Below, piece by piece: positions 8,293 through 18,534 of a stretch of DNA of 64,000 nt; the first letter of the stretch is position 1, and each line of letters opens with the position of its first letter. Both the position numbers and the translations under genes were made by a program. Under the pieces are notes generated by a model that saw only the letters and a list, made by a program, of their open reading frames with translations, was not told the DNA's origin and searched no databases. This stretch comes from G963662605 sp963667005 (GTDB taxonomy: Bacteria; Bacteroidota; Ignavibacteria; Ignavibacteriales; Ignavibacteriaceae). The DNA lies in NCBI GenBank assembly GCA_963667005.1, contig OY762937.1, forward strand, positions 124,001 through 188,000, in the 5' to 3' direction.

Positions 8293-9711
8293 TTACTTAA
8301 TAAGCATCATTTTTTTCGTCAAGGACGAAGAACCTGCCTGCAAGTGATAGAAATAAATACCACTTGTTAAGTTACTACCGTCAAAGCTAACAGAGTGTGA
8401 GCCCGCGCTCATCATACCATTAACCAGAACTGCGACTTCCTGACCCAAAATATTGGATACTGAAACACGGGCAACCATATTTTGAGGCAAGGAATAGGTG
8501 ATCATCGTTGTCGGGTTGAAAGGATTCGGATAATTCTGTTTGAGTCCGAATGATTCAACCTGTACCGGTTTGTCTTTTACGGATACCATACCATTGCCAA
8601 ACAGGAAAACAGATTTAGCTCTTGAGTCTACTACATACCCTGTTTTTCCATCAGGAGTAAAAGCAACATCACATGGAGCAACCATCGGAGCACCGGAAGC
8701 ATCCGGATCAATGGCTTTACCTGATGAAGGTAATTCATCATTATTTGTTGCAATACCGGTTACCAGATCTACGCTGAATGATTTCACCCATCTGCGGGTT
8801 GAATCTATGCCGGCCACCCAGAGGTTACCGCTATTATCACAGGTAATACCGCAGACGATTGCGCTATTGAATTTCAAAAAGTCATCACTGTCAGAAACCC
8901 GAAGAGCTGTGTAGTTATAGGTATTTGATGACATCGTTGCCGGATTGTATTGCGTTCCGCCGGTCCAGGCTGCGATACCGCCATTCAACTCACCACTGGT
9001 TTTGGAATTACGTGAGGTATAAAAAGGAACTGTTGCATCAAAGTAATTTCCGTTCGGAATAGTGGCCACGTCTCTAATAACATCATAGCCTGATGTATTT
9101 GCTCCGCCCGGGTCCTGATTTGAGTTATCGGGCGAAATATAAGCACCATGTGCGGCAAATTTTGTTGAAGATGTGAAGTTATAAGCTCTGATACCGTTTG
9201 TGTAAGGAGTACCGGCAATAACGACAGAATCCTTTGTTGCACAGATACCGTATACATATGTGCCCCATCCGGAAAGGTATGGGTTATAACCGTAACGGAC
9301 ACCTTTTGCAGCATCGCCATCGGTGTATAAATAAGCACAGGATGATCCGCCGGGAACAACGTAATTATTGATCTTAGCCGTAACAAGAATATCGTTGTTC
9401 AAATGAGTAATACCTACCAGCTGTTTGACATTAATTGTGTCAAATGTAGCGGTATAATCAACAACTTTTGTAAATACGGTGTCTGTTGGATTAGCCAAAA
9501 CATATAATATGTCATGTGCATTACCATTTGTGGCTCTTGAAGATACAACATATAATTTTCCGCTGTTGTCTATTGTGCATAGGAACGGCTGGACATACGA
9601 TGCATCTTCGGCAGGAAACTTGATTGCCCGCGCATACTTCCACTGAGCGAAAGTATTAACGCCGGACATAAGTAAGAAGAGTGCTAATATATAAAGTGAA
9701 CATCTTTTCAT
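8293..9711 (-). CDS. Secreted propeller-like protein with T9SS signal
   Basis: A signal peptide (1-22) is followed by about 360 residues of repeated beta-strand segments. These contain D-N-S-G-K-L-Y-V, D-N-S-G-N-L-W-V-A-G and T-P-D-G-K-T-G-Y-V-V-D, which are typical of NHL/SMP-30-like beta-propeller blades. A T9SS sorting domain occupies about 390-472. No catalytic motif is recognised, so it may be a binding or surface protein. Its ATG overlaps the stop of the upstream GHL10 gene by 4 bp (9708-9711), which implies translational coupling. It is the last gene of the tightly packed unit that starts at the TonB receptor. Confidence 0.75.
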   Translation of the reverse strand: MKRCSLYILALFLLMSGVNTFAQWKYARAIKFPAEDASYVQPFLCTIDNSGKLYVVSSRATNGNAHDILYVLANPTDTVFTKVVDYTATFDTINVKQLVGITHLNNDILVTAKINNYVVPGGSSCAYLYTDGDAAKGVRYGYNPYLSGWGTYVYGICATKDSVVIAGTPYTNGIRAYNFTSSTKFAAHGAYISPDNSNQDPGGANTSGYDVIRDVATIPNGNYFDATVPFYTSRNSKTSGELNGGIAAWTGGTQYNPATMSSNTYNYTALRVSDSDDFLKFNSAIVCGITCDNSGNLWVAGIDSTRRWVKSFSVDLVTGIATNNDELPSSGKAIDPDASGAPMVAPCDVAFTPDGKTGYVVDSRAKSVFLFGNGMVSVKDKPVQVESFGLKQNYPNPFNPTTMITYSLPQNMVARVSVSNILGQEVAVLVNGMMSAGSHSVSFDGSNLTSGIYFYHLQAGSSSLTKKMMLIK

Positions 9712-10826
9712 GGGGTAGCTCCATTGTTATGTATATAAAGATTTCTAAAAAATTCAGGGTGCTTTTTTAATCCTTCATAAAAAAAGAATACTTCTCCTTC
9801 AATACCGTTTTTTCTATTTTCGGTAATCATATTCTTCATAAATGATTTAGTCGCATAGTATTTCGCCAGCTTGATCAACAACCCGGGGTATACCTTGTGC
9901 ATATCCTCTTTGCGGACATAAGTCGAGACTATTTCCTTGACTGATGCATTATAGCTCTTTTCATCATACCGGTAAATCTGAGGACAAATAATTTCCACAT
10001 CGCCATTTTTCAACCACGTCGGCCAGTCTTGCAAGTATTCATGCTTGCACCAGGGATACAAATTCGGTGCCATGGAAACGATACAGTCGCTTTTTATAGA
10101 CTTTACCGTTGTGTAAATCCGGTGCATCAGGGTATTAAGTTTATCTGCCCGCCATTGTATCCATAAAGAATCATGACAATCACGGGGAGGCTCGACGCCG
10201 TTGTGTTCCTGTTTATATAAATTCATCGTGTATGGTTCATAACCTGCTTCAACAGGCATAGCCGGCAACCGGTCATCGCCCTGTATACCGTCAACATCAT
10301 AATTCGTTACAACTTCAGTAATGAGCGAGAGCATAAAGTCCTGCACTACCGGATCAAAACCATTAATCCATTCAAATCCGTTTTTACGCACGAGCTTTCC
10401 GGTAGTATCCAATGCGGCCCACTCCGGATGAAGCTTGATTATCCTGCCACCATTCAGCATATAGGAGCTGGAGAGGCCGAACTCAAACCAGGCATATACT
10501 TTTAGATGCTTTTTATGTGCAGCATCTATAACTTCTTTCAGCGGATCGCGTCCCGCCATGGACGGGTCTATCTCTTCGCCGAACATTTTTTCCATTGTCT
10601 TGCTCGGATACAGAGTCATGCCCTTACTCCAAACAACAACAAACAAAGTATTAATGCCGAGGCTGTCGCAGTAATCAACTGCTTCGCTGATATTCTGCTT
10701 ACTCTTCAGCACATCAGAATCCACGTTCGTAACCCATACTCCACGAACCGGCGCGCTTGGCTTTTCTGCATACACGCAAACGCCGGCTAAAAGAAAAACA
10801 AGAAAGACAGTAGTAGTAATTTTCAT
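9708..10826 (-). CDS. Family 10-like glycosylhydrolase (GHL10), barrel only
   Basis: This 372-residue protein has a signal peptide (about 1-20) and a single GHL10 barrel. The barrel starts V-R-G-V-W-V-T-N-V and carries the same acidic motif, D-V-D-G-I-Q-G-D-D-R-L, near 177-187. Unlike its neighbour at 6245 it lacks the golvesin-like and T9SS domains, so it is probably periplasmic. A pair of related enzymes, one surface and one periplasmic, fits stepwise degradation of one glycan; this is inference. It is 10 bp from the upstream barrel gene and overlaps the downstream gene by 4 bp. Confidence 0.87.
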   Translation of the reverse strand: MKITTTVFLVFLLAGVCVYAEKPSAPVRGVWVTNVDSDVLKSKQNISEAVDYCDSLGINTLFVVVWSKGMTLYPSKTMEKMFGEEIDPSMAGRDPLKEVIDAAHKKHLKVYAWFEFGLSSSYMLNGGRIIKLHPEWAALDTTGKLVRKNGFEWINGFDPVVQDFMLSLITEVVTNYDVDGIQGDDRLPAMPVEAGYEPYTMNLYKQEHNGVEPPRDCHDSLWIQWRADKLNTLMHRIYTTVKSIKSDCIVSMAPNLYPWCKHEYLQDWPTWLKNGDVEIICPQIYRYDEKSYNASVKEIVSTYVRKEDMHKVYPGLLIKLAKYYATKSFMKNMITENRKNGIEGEVFFFYEGLKKHPEFFRNLYIHNNGATP

Positions 10827-10836
10827 CGTGTTTATT

Positions 10837-11556
10837 TTAGAATTTAATTCTTATTCCCGCTCTGCAATCATACATTTGGAATGTTGAAATATTAACCATA
10901 TTGTAAATCAATGCGCTCCATAATTCGCCGACAATATTTTTATAGCTGCCGGCAAGAGTAATTTCAACAGGATCCATCACCTTAATACCTATTTCTGCGC
11001 CAATACTGAATCCCCCGCTCCAGTCAGTCTGGCTGTTCGCCACCATATTACCGAATGCGGTAAATGTATGCAGGGTATCGTTAATTGCACCATTGAAATT
11101 CAGGGAATCATGCGCATTACGTTTATATGTCCAGTTGTAAACGCCAAATCCGATATCAACGTTAGCTTCAATCATACTTGTGCGGACTACATTATATTTC
11201 GCATCAGCCGTAAGTCCGAAAATTTCGAGGCTTTGCACCATATTGGTAAGAGGCACTTTAAACTGATAACTCTTACCATTAACCGACTGTGAGCTGTATA
11301 CGAACAGTTTGTCTTCGTTTAAGTCGGAATATTTAAAATATTCTATCTTTCCGCCCCAGGTCCATTTTTCTGATGTCTGAGCACCGAAGTACACTGAGCC
11401 GCCTGGAGCAGCCTTCCAACGGTCGCTTAATGTCCCGATTGGTATCAGGTATGAACCTTCTGCGGCAGCAGAGTATTTCTTATCCTGTGCGCTGTCTTGC
11501 GGTGCAAAAAATGCAAGAACTGAAAGAGTTATTAAGAAAAATATTTTTTGATTCAT
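10837..11556 (-). CDS. Small outer-membrane beta-barrel protein, unknown function
   Basis: A signal peptide (about 1-23) precedes about 215 residues of alternating amphipathic strands rich in aromatics and glycine. The C-terminus is R-A-G-I-R-I-K-F, and a terminal Phe is the usual outer-membrane barrel signature. I recognise no specific family. It lies within the receptor operon, 21 bp after the barrel gene at 11578, with which it shares size and architecture, so it may form a pore or accessory subunit for the same substrate. Confidence 0.65.
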   Translation of the reverse strand: MNQKIFFLITLSVLAFFAPQDSAQDKKYSAAAEGSYLIPIGTLSDRWKAAPGGSVYFGAQTSEKWTWGGKIEYFKYSDLNEDKLFVYSSQSVNGKSYQFKVPLTNMVQSLEIFGLTADAKYNVVRTSMIEANVDIGFGVYNWTYKRNAHDSLNFNGAINDTLHTFTAFGNMVANSQTDWSGGFSIGAEIGIKVMDPVEITLAGSYKNIVGELWSALIYNMVNISTFQMYDCRAGIRIKF

Positions 11557-11577
11557 CGTCTGTATTCTTTTTCAATC

Positions 11578-12351
11578 TTAGTAAAGAAGCATAATACCGA
11601 TATGAGCAGAGAACATATCTCTCATCGGGAAGTCCGAATAACCCGCGCCGAACTTTTTGCCCAATAATGCATAGTACTCGGCACCTGCAGTTACTTTCAC
11701 GAGATCGTGTAATTGATACTCGGCCTCAAATCCTGCCTGCCCTGCAAACGGATTTCCGACAACATACTTATCCATATCCCTGAATGAATAATTGTAAACA
11801 TAATTGTCGGCACTGGCGAATTTTCTACTCCAGTTTTCCTCGACGTACAATCTTTTCTGGTAAAACAGAATAGCGGCTCCGAGATACGGACGGACAACGA
11901 AATTTTTCGCGGGATTGAATTCATAGCTGATATTCACCGCTACCGGAAATACATCCATATCCTGAACCGGATTGAATGAGGCGCGGTACGTTGAGTCGCC
12001 TTTGAGCAGAATTTGAACCCATTGAGTAGCGTTCTTGAAATTCGGGTCGTTGATATTTCCGAAATATCTCTGCCAGTATTTCCAATTATATTCTGCGAAG
12101 AGTGCAAAATTATCCTGTTTTATAGAAATCACGCGATATCCGGCGTTAATTCCCAGTTTCCAGTTTTCGTGAAGATTTATCTTAACACGTACATCTCCGC
12201 CATATCCCTTGGCGCTCTCGACTTTCCAATCGGAATTTTTTGTAAGTGCGGTTGATAAAGCACCAGTAAAATCAATAGATTGCACTTGTGCCATGTTTAC
12301 ACCAAACGGCAATAAGGCTGCTAAAACAGCAACAAATAATTTCATTTTCAT
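11578..12351 (-). CDS. Outer-membrane beta-barrel protein, unknown function
   Basis: This is a 257-residue protein with a signal peptide (1-21, ending N-M-A-Q) and repeated amphipathic strands such as W-K-L-G-I-N-A-G-Y-R and V-V-R-P-Y-L-G-A-A-I. It ends A-H-I-G-I-M-L-L-Y, consistent with a small outer-membrane barrel. The start overlaps the stop of the PorV-like gene by 4 bp. No enzymatic motif is visible. Function is unassigned; operon membership suggests a role with the TonB receptor. Confidence 0.65.
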   Translation of the reverse strand: MKMKLFVAVLAALLPFGVNMAQVQSIDFTGALSTALTKNSDWKVESAKGYGGDVRVKINLHENWKLGINAGYRVISIKQDNFALFAEYNWKYWQRYFGNINDPNFKNATQWVQILLKGDSTYRASFNPVQDMDVFPVAVNISYEFNPAKNFVVRPYLGAAILFYQKRLYVEENWSRKFASADNYVYNYSFRDMDKYVVGNPFAGQAGFEAEYQLHDLVKVTAGAEYYALLGKKFGAGYSDFPMRDMFSAHIGIMLLY

Positions 12352-13286
12352 AGTATTCCCATCTGAAAGGTGAAGCGTACTATGTTTCCAAGCCGTCCGT
12401 AGTCCGAATAAGATACGTCAACCGAGACGGGATAGTTGCCAACTTTTTTCAATCCGACACCACACGACCATGTTTCTTCATCATAAAAGAACTTGTACCC
12501 TCCGCGTAAAACGAGGAAGTTCATAAACTCATACTCCGCACCGATATTTACTTTTTCATCTGAATCGGTCGGATGTAAAAACTCAACCATACCTGTTAAC
12601 CGGTTGTTCTCATTTTGCAGTAATTCATCCGCAATGCCGATTCGAAGTTCTGCAGGCATTTTGAATGGTGTGGTAGTAAATTTTGCATCAGTACCAAAGT
12701 TTTGCAGAACAGCACCGATACGCAGATTACGGAATCCGGTATAATAGAAAACACCTGCGTCCATAATAATATTCGTCGCGTTATATATATCAATCTTTTC
12801 TTCAACATATTTCGCGGTTAATCCGAAAGAAAACTTTTCGGTTAAAGCCCTTGAGTATGAAAGTCCGATTGCATAAGAGCCGGCCTCAAATGTGCCGTCC
12901 TGTTCATAAACGCGCTGATCATTTAATTTCTTTGTTCTGGCCATTGTGCCGTAATCCAGTGCGACAACACTGAGAGCAAAATTGCCAAGAGAATTTGCAT
13001 AAGAAGCACTGAGACCATAGTTTTTAATCTCGGCAATCCATGGCGAGTAATACGATGAAAACGACACCGTCTGGTTTGACAAACCGAGAATCGCCGGATT
13101 TGAAAAGACTGCCGAAGAATTCAAATCAGTCAAGCTGACAGAACACTCGCCGAGGGCTGCTGCTTGTGCAGTAGCAGGAAGTTCAAGAAAGACGAAACCG
13201 GCTGTACCGTTTTTTTTGAAATCACTTGCTAACAGCGAGACGGTGAAAATCAACACGAGAAGTAATACGTTCTTTTTCATGGTCAT
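12348..13286 (-). CDS. PorV/PorQ family outer-membrane protein
   Basis: The 312-residue protein has a signal peptide and then the family's N-terminal signature. This consists of G-T-A-G-F-V-F-L-E-L-P, A-A-A-L-G-E-C-S-V-S and S-A-V-F-S-N-P-A-I-L-G, followed by barrel strands. Such proteins are FadL-like barrels; PorV itself is the T9SS shuttle that carries sorting-domain cargo to the surface. This copy is embedded in a substrate-specific operon rather than with core T9SS genes. It may therefore serve the T9SS-type proteins encoded around it, which is inference. It overlaps both neighbours by 4 bp. Confidence 0.8.
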   Translation of the reverse strand: MTMKKNVLLLVLIFTVSLLASDFKKNGTAGFVFLELPATAQAAALGECSVSLTDLNSSAVFSNPAILGLSNQTVSFSSYYSPWIAEIKNYGLSASYANSLGNFALSVVALDYGTMARTKKLNDQRVYEQDGTFEAGSYAIGLSYSRALTEKFSFGLTAKYVEEKIDIYNATNIIMDAGVFYYTGFRNLRIGAVLQNFGTDAKFTTTPFKMPAELRIGIADELLQNENNRLTGMVEFLHPTDSDEKVNIGAEYEFMNFLVLRGGYKFFYDEETWSCGVGLKKVGNYPVSVDVSYSDYGRLGNIVRFTFQMGIL

Positions 13287-15433
13287 CTCACAATCGCCAG
13301 TTTACCGATTTTATTACCGACTCTGGACTCAATATGGTATATGTATACACCTGTCGTAACATATTGTCCGTAATCGGTAGCCTCATCCCAGGAAGCAATT
13401 GAGCCATTGCCTTCATTCACATGAATCGTTTTCACCAGATCACCACGCACCGTATAAATCCTGATGGTGCATGGATTTGGAACGTTAACAAACTGGATAT
13501 TATCCTCAGCGCCCGGCTGTGACTGGCCTGCTCCCAATACGAATGGATTAGGCACAACAAGTACGTTATCCAAATTAGTGGCGGGTACAGATGTTGCGAC
13601 AAACGTTGTTGTTGTTCTGTTCGCGAATATCGAAGATTCTAAAGATGGCACCTTTGTTGTCCCTGTCTCTTTAAACTTGGCAGTAGGATCAACAGCCCAT
13701 GAGGTTTTACCAGTATCATATGCCGTAAGGGCATAATAATATGAAGTGCCAATGTCAACCGTTGAGTCAATGAATGTATAGGTTGTGCCCGAGTAACAAT
13801 TTGGATCACCTTTTTTAATATCTGCCACTAATTTCCACGGGCCGATTGGTAAGTATTCCGAACGGTAAACACGATAACCGTAAAGGTCTTTGACTCCATC
13901 ATCCGGATCAGCGAAGTTTTCACAGCTATCAGGCCAGGTCAATTCGTTTGCAACAAATTTTGCTTTTGCCTTATAGAAATCAACCGTAAAAGCAGGAGCC
14001 ATCGGAGGAACTGGATGACGCAGCCCGTGATTATATGTGAACTGCGCTTTGTCCGAAGATTTTTCAAAGAGGTCTCTGCCCAGTTGGTTGACCGTAGAAA
14101 CTTCAGAGTATTGATACCTGTCGGGACCAGTTGTTTTATTGTAATCAATTCCATCTACGATTTCCGCAACAACAACAACAATAGAATCACCCGGCAGAAT
14201 ATCCCATGGACCGAGAGACATCATCGTCCACATTCTTCTTTTGCCCATAAGAACATCCGAAGTTGAAGTAACTGCATTGTAGGCATTGGAAGGATCTGCA
14301 AGAACCGAATACGATTGTTCAACTACGCCGCTTTTTCCTGTAAGCGGACCGCCAAGATCCTGATTGTTGTCAACGGCAGACCAAGCTATTTTATTAATCT
14401 TGCTCGCTTTATGACGAATCTTGTCCGCTGGAGAATACAGCAGTCTGATTCCTGCAAATGCCGGAGCCAACCACTCTCCTGATGCAGTATAAAATCCGGT
14501 TGAATCTTTTAGTTTTTGTCCTCTTGATGCATTGAATCCAAAACTGGCCGGGGTTGTCGTCCCGCTTTCATTTGTATAATCTCCCGCTCTGCCGTATACC
14601 ATTGTTCTCGTCAGATTGGTATAGTAATCTTTTTTCGTTGTATCCACAGTAAAGAAGGTGTTTCTGGCACCGGGTGTCATAGTCGGAAACAAAACATTCC
14701 AACTTCTTGAATTTGCATGCAGACCGTAGGTAAACATCGCGTAAAAATCAAACAACGTGTCAACGATTTTCCGCGATTCTTTATAAGCCTGCAATTCATT
14801 GGAAATGTTCTTTATAACGTATTCATATATAATATAATTCTCGTCACGTTGTGAACCGTTCCACTGATGAGCGCGGCGTGTGACTCTTACAGGAAGCTGC
14901 CTCTGCGGCTCGTACGTGTTGGGGAAATTCGGATTGTATTCCCAAACCGTTTCAATTACTTCCTCACCGCCGGAGTTTCTTTTCTGCATGCCGTGATTAT
15001 CGGAATACTTTTTATGTTTACGAACGATATACTTTGCGGTTGATTCATTTGATATACTCGAAGCATATCTGCACCACTCTTCAACAACAAGCGCACTATC
15101 GTTTGACTGCTTACAACCAACGTACAATCCGCCTGAAGATAGATACGATGGACACCCGTCTATATCATCATTTATCTTGGTGACATCAAATCCCGGCCAG
15201 TCTAATCCCGGTCCGGTTTTTGTCCAGTTACTGAATGCACCCGGGCCTGATTTGCCGTAATAGAGACTATGCCATAACTTACCGCGGGTGAAGTTAATCA
15301 GCGGAGCATCAATTGAATCGCCGCTCTGCGCAGGCACGGTTACCGGCACAACAAAAAGTATGAGAGCAGCGAGATAAAATGTTATTTTCGATTTCTTCAT
15401 AAGATTATCAATGCTATAAATTCTGTCCGACAT
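13283..15433 (-). CDS. Large secreted protein with fibronectin-like region and FlgD-like C-terminus
   Basis: This 716-residue exported protein has no recognised catalytic domain in its first 480 residues. A fibronectin-III-like segment (about 500-590) contains Y-G-Y-R-V-Y-R-S and S-Y-Y-Y-A-L-T-A-Y-D. The C-terminal about 90 residues form a FlgD-Ig/T9SS-like module with V-V-P-N-P-F, a V-R-G-D-L-V-K-T strand and G-V-Y-I-Y-H-I. The annotated ATG at 15433 shares one base with the receptor stop (TAATG). An internal Met12 at 15400 begins a more classical signal peptide, so the true start is uncertain. It occupies the SusD position behind the TonB receptor but is not SusD by sequence. Confidence 0.7.
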   Translation of the reverse strand: MSDRIYSIDNLMKKSKITFYLAALILFVVPVTVPAQSGDSIDAPLINFTRGKLWHSLYYGKSGPGAFSNWTKTGPGLDWPGFDVTKINDDIDGCPSYLSSGGLYVGCKQSNDSALVVEEWCRYASSISNESTAKYIVRKHKKYSDNHGMQKRNSGGEEVIETVWEYNPNFPNTYEPQRQLPVRVTRRAHQWNGSQRDENYIIYEYVIKNISNELQAYKESRKIVDTLFDFYAMFTYGLHANSRSWNVLFPTMTPGARNTFFTVDTTKKDYYTNLTRTMVYGRAGDYTNESGTTTPASFGFNASRGQKLKDSTGFYTASGEWLAPAFAGIRLLYSPADKIRHKASKINKIAWSAVDNNQDLGGPLTGKSGVVEQSYSVLADPSNAYNAVTSTSDVLMGKRRMWTMMSLGPWDILPGDSIVVVVAEIVDGIDYNKTTGPDRYQYSEVSTVNQLGRDLFEKSSDKAQFTYNHGLRHPVPPMAPAFTVDFYKAKAKFVANELTWPDSCENFADPDDGVKDLYGYRVYRSEYLPIGPWKLVADIKKGDPNCYSGTTYTFIDSTVDIGTSYYYALTAYDTGKTSWAVDPTAKFKETGTTKVPSLESSIFANRTTTTFVATSVPATNLDNVLVVPNPFVLGAGQSQPGAEDNIQFVNVPNPCTIRIYTVRGDLVKTIHVNEGNGSIASWDEATDYGQYVTTGVYIYHIESRVGNKIGKLAIVR

Positions 15434-18400
15434 TATATTCCTACGCCTATTGTGAAGAATATCTGCCGGGGAACATTTCTATAGGTCATATACGGATATA
15501 AGATATAACTTGTTTTGTTCGGGTCATCGGGTTGATCCATGGTAACACCATTATTCATCCACCGTACCAGATCGTCTTTATATATATTTGATGATGCAAC
15601 CGAGTTCGTTGCATTACCCAATGGCGTCAGCCAACGGTTATTAAAGAGATTCATGATACGGACAGAGAAGATCAGTCTTGTACTACCAAACGTGATATTC
15701 CTGATGAAGTTAAAATCAAAGCTGGTTTCCAAAGGATAACGTTTGTTGTATAAAAGATCCTTGGAATCCGCTGCTGTCTGATAGGTAAACGGCAATCCGG
15801 ACTGAGCAGTATATGATAATGAGAATACTGAATTTTCAAACGGTCTGAAGTTCCATAAACTGAACCCCGCTCCGTCGCTTACATTATACTGAATCTGACC
15901 TCTGAACTTATGAGTTCTATCATCAGGAGAAAGAACCGCATTTGATGTAATTCTATTATCGGATTTAGAGGCACCATCGGGGAATAATAAGGTTGAGCCG
16001 TATAGCCCGGCCTTTGTCTGTGATATTGTGTAATTCAATCTATAGGTAATATCTCCAACCGTTACCTTTTCCAGAGTAATATCCATACCAAGAGTTGAGC
16101 CGAATAAGTTGTTGGCATACGTTGAATAGGTATATAGCTGGGTGTTATCAGATGCATAGCCTGCTGGATTTTTAATGTTTCCTGTATAGGAAGCAATTGA
16201 AATAGTCCCGATCTGAGTTACGCGGTCATTATAATAGAAAGCAATATCAAGTCTGTTATCCTGGTCGAGCATTTGCTGCAACCCAACTTCGTAATTGATG
16301 GTCTTTTTGGGATCAAGATTCGGATTGCCCCGTAAATCCCATCCGTTAAAAATTTTATTACCGAGTGCCTGAGCGAAAGTCGGCATTGAAGCAAAGTGTC
16401 CGAATTGCAGACGGAAAGCTGTTGCCTCTCCAATCGGGAACGATAATCCCAACCTTGGAAGAAGAATATATTTTGTGTCTGACTTTTTGGTAGTTAAACT
16501 ACCGGTATAACCTGAGCCTGTTGTCCCCTGATAGAATATGTCATAAATATCCGTCGGCACCAAAGCCTGAAAATTGTAGGCCTCAGCACGTAGACCGATG
16601 TTGGCGACCATTCCTTCGTACTCCATCTTATCCTGAATATAATAGGAGCCCGATATTGGATAGGCTGTATAATGCTCAGCGACACCTTGCGCTGCGACAT
16701 AGGCGTTGGCTTTATAATTATATGTAACGCCGGTATTGATCAGATCGGAATAACTTAATTCAAAACCCGACTTGAAGAAGTTGAAATTATTAATTTGATT
16801 TGAATAGTCACTCTTTAACGTGTATGTGCTTGCCCGGTTGTCCTGAAAAAAGTCCGTTGCGATATTTTCATACGACATAAAATAGGTTTGATCCCACCAG
16901 TCACCTCTTGTCAGCAGCGTGCCGACCAGATCATTGCTGCCGTCGAGGCGGTCATTCTGGTCATTCCATGTAAGCAGATAACGGTACGGCAGTTCATACT
17001 TTTCATACTGATGCGTTGCAATAGTTTCAATGAATGAATGTTCATTGATAGTGTATGTGTGCGTCAGACTCTGTGTTGTTGTCTGTTCCGTTCTTACCGG
17101 ATCACGGTTCACAAAGTATTTCTCACTTGTCGTTCCCGGCTGAATACCCGACCAGCGAATATCGTCGGAACCTGAGAAAAGTCCACCGACATAGCGTAAA
17201 AACGTACCGGTAAATTTGAACTTGTTATCCGGTACCGCCGTTGATGTTAAGGTAAGAGTGTAATTCTGTTTAATCTGTGCTTGTTCAGTTGACGGAATTC
17301 TTGTCGGTTTGTTCAGATATTCACCTGAAAGGAAGAATCTTAGCACATCCGGATTTTTCGAGAGAGGTCCGCCGAACCCGAATGTAGCACGGTAGTACGA
17401 AAGTTTTCTATAATCGTAAACTCCGAGTGGGTTATCATCGGATGGGGTATGCAGTTTCACCCATTGATTGTATGCCCAAAGGATTTCTTTGTTCGCGAGT
17501 GAATCCCATTTGGCTTTTTCCGCCTCTGAGGCATTCTTTGTTACATACACTTTATCATACAGATCTTTATATCTGGTAGATGCATTCATACCAAGCTGAG
17601 TAAAAATATTGCTGCTTGCATTATTTACAGCATCGCCTTTCTTTTGCATCCAATAGTTAAGATTACCCCAGGTCTGCCATTCAAAATTTGATTTATCATA
17701 AAGATACTTTCCCCAGTGATACTGTCCCGCAGGACGATATTCCACACGGGCTTCTCCGGTAAACTTGGGTGTACCTTCTTTTAATACTACTTTAACGATA
17801 CCCGCCTGTGCATTGCCGTATTCGGATTGGAAGCCGCCGGTAATCAACTGCATTTGTTGAACACCAATCGGGTTCACATCATACTTCCATGAATTATCCG
17901 CTTTTGTTGCATTACCAAACGCCGGGATAGCATCGTTTGAGTTTGTTTGGGAAACGCCGTTCACCTGAAAGGCGACTTCGTTGCTTCCTGAGCCGCGAAC
18001 CTGATACTCACCTTTTTCATTCTTTTGAAAACTTGAGTTGTAATCCAGAACACCGCGTAAACCCTCAACCGGAGCGCTGTTAATTTGCGCAGCGTCTACT
18101 GTTGTGGTCGATGAAGTTTGATCTTTGATAATGGTAGGTTTTTCAGCAACAACTGTAACCGCCTGAAGCTGTACAGTCGCATCAGAAAGACGAAAATCCA
18201 GCGTCGTAGTTCTATCTATATATACTTCGACTGATTTTTTTGTGATGCTGCCGTATCCAATCATACTAGCTGTGACAGAATACACTCCGGGAGGAATATT
18301 CAAAATGTAGTAGCTACCACTCGGATCTGTTGTTGCCCCTTGTTTGGTTCCTTCAATGCGGATGTTAACACCCATCATTAATTCATTTGATTTCGCGTCG

Positions 18401-18534
18401 TATACTTTACCGGATATTTTACCCTTGCCGCCCTGTGCATATACGGAGCATGAACATAAAATGAAAATAGAAACTATTACGAAAAAGAATTGCGGATATT
18501 TGAGGTATCGATCGCAAAATTTATAAAATGCCAT
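15433..18534 (-). CDS. TonB-dependent outer-membrane receptor (SusC-like) with carboxypeptidase-regulatory front domain
   Basis: The 1033 residues comprise a signal peptide (1-34), a CarboxypepD_reg-like beta-sandwich (about 38-115, starting G-K-I-S-G-K-V-Y-D) and a TonB plug (about 125-250). The plug includes Y-Q-V-R-G-S-G and the G-G-F-Q-S-E-Y-G-N-A-Q-A-G-I-V segment. A 22-strand-type barrel follows, ending F-F-T-I-G-V-G-I. The protein imports or docks a large substrate at the outer membrane using TonB energy. It is the first gene of the minus-strand unit. The 413-bp upstream region carries a long inverted repeat shared with the divergent symporter gene. No SusD homologue follows. Substrate cannot be read from sequence. 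Confidence 0.9.
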   Translation of the reverse strand: MAFYKFCDRYLKYPQFFFVIVSIFILCSCSVYAQGGKGKISGKVYDAKSNELMMGVNIRIEGTKQGATTDPSGSYYILNIPPGVYSVTASMIGYGSITKKSVEVYIDRTTTLDFRLSDATVQLQAVTVVAEKPTIIKDQTSSTTTVDAAQINSAPVEGLRGVLDYNSSFQKNEKGEYQVRGSGSNEVAFQVNGVSQTNSNDAIPAFGNATKADNSWKYDVNPIGVQQMQLITGGFQSEYGNAQAGIVKVVLKEGTPKFTGEARVEYRPAGQYHWGKYLYDKSNFEWQTWGNLNYWMQKKGDAVNNASSNIFTQLGMNASTRYKDLYDKVYVTKNASEAEKAKWDSLANKEILWAYNQWVKLHTPSDDNPLGVYDYRKLSYYRATFGFGGPLSKNPDVLRFFLSGEYLNKPTRIPSTEQAQIKQNYTLTLTSTAVPDNKFKFTGTFLRYVGGLFSGSDDIRWSGIQPGTTSEKYFVNRDPVRTEQTTTQSLTHTYTINEHSFIETIATHQYEKYELPYRYLLTWNDQNDRLDGSNDLVGTLLTRGDWWDQTYFMSYENIATDFFQDNRASTYTLKSDYSNQINNFNFFKSGFELSYSDLINTGVTYNYKANAYVAAQGVAEHYTAYPISGSYYIQDKMEYEGMVANIGLRAEAYNFQALVPTDIYDIFYQGTTGSGYTGSLTTKKSDTKYILLPRLGLSFPIGEATAFRLQFGHFASMPTFAQALGNKIFNGWDLRGNPNLDPKKTINYEVGLQQMLDQDNRLDIAFYYNDRVTQIGTISIASYTGNIKNPAGYASDNTQLYTYSTYANNLFGSTLGMDITLEKVTVGDITYRLNYTISQTKAGLYGSTLLFPDGASKSDNRITSNAVLSPDDRTHKFRGQIQYNVSDGAGFSLWNFRPFENSVFSLSYTAQSGLPFTYQTAADSKDLLYNKRYPLETSFDFNFIRNITFGSTRLIFSVRIMNLFNNRWLTPLGNATNSVASSNIYKDDLVRWMNNGVTMDQPDDPNKTSYILYPYMTYRNVPRQIFFTIGVGI

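Noticed and set aside
13283..15433. SusD assignment for the gene behind the receptor
   Set aside because: There is no lipobox, no TPR-rich SusD fold signature, and the C-terminus is a FlgD-like module.
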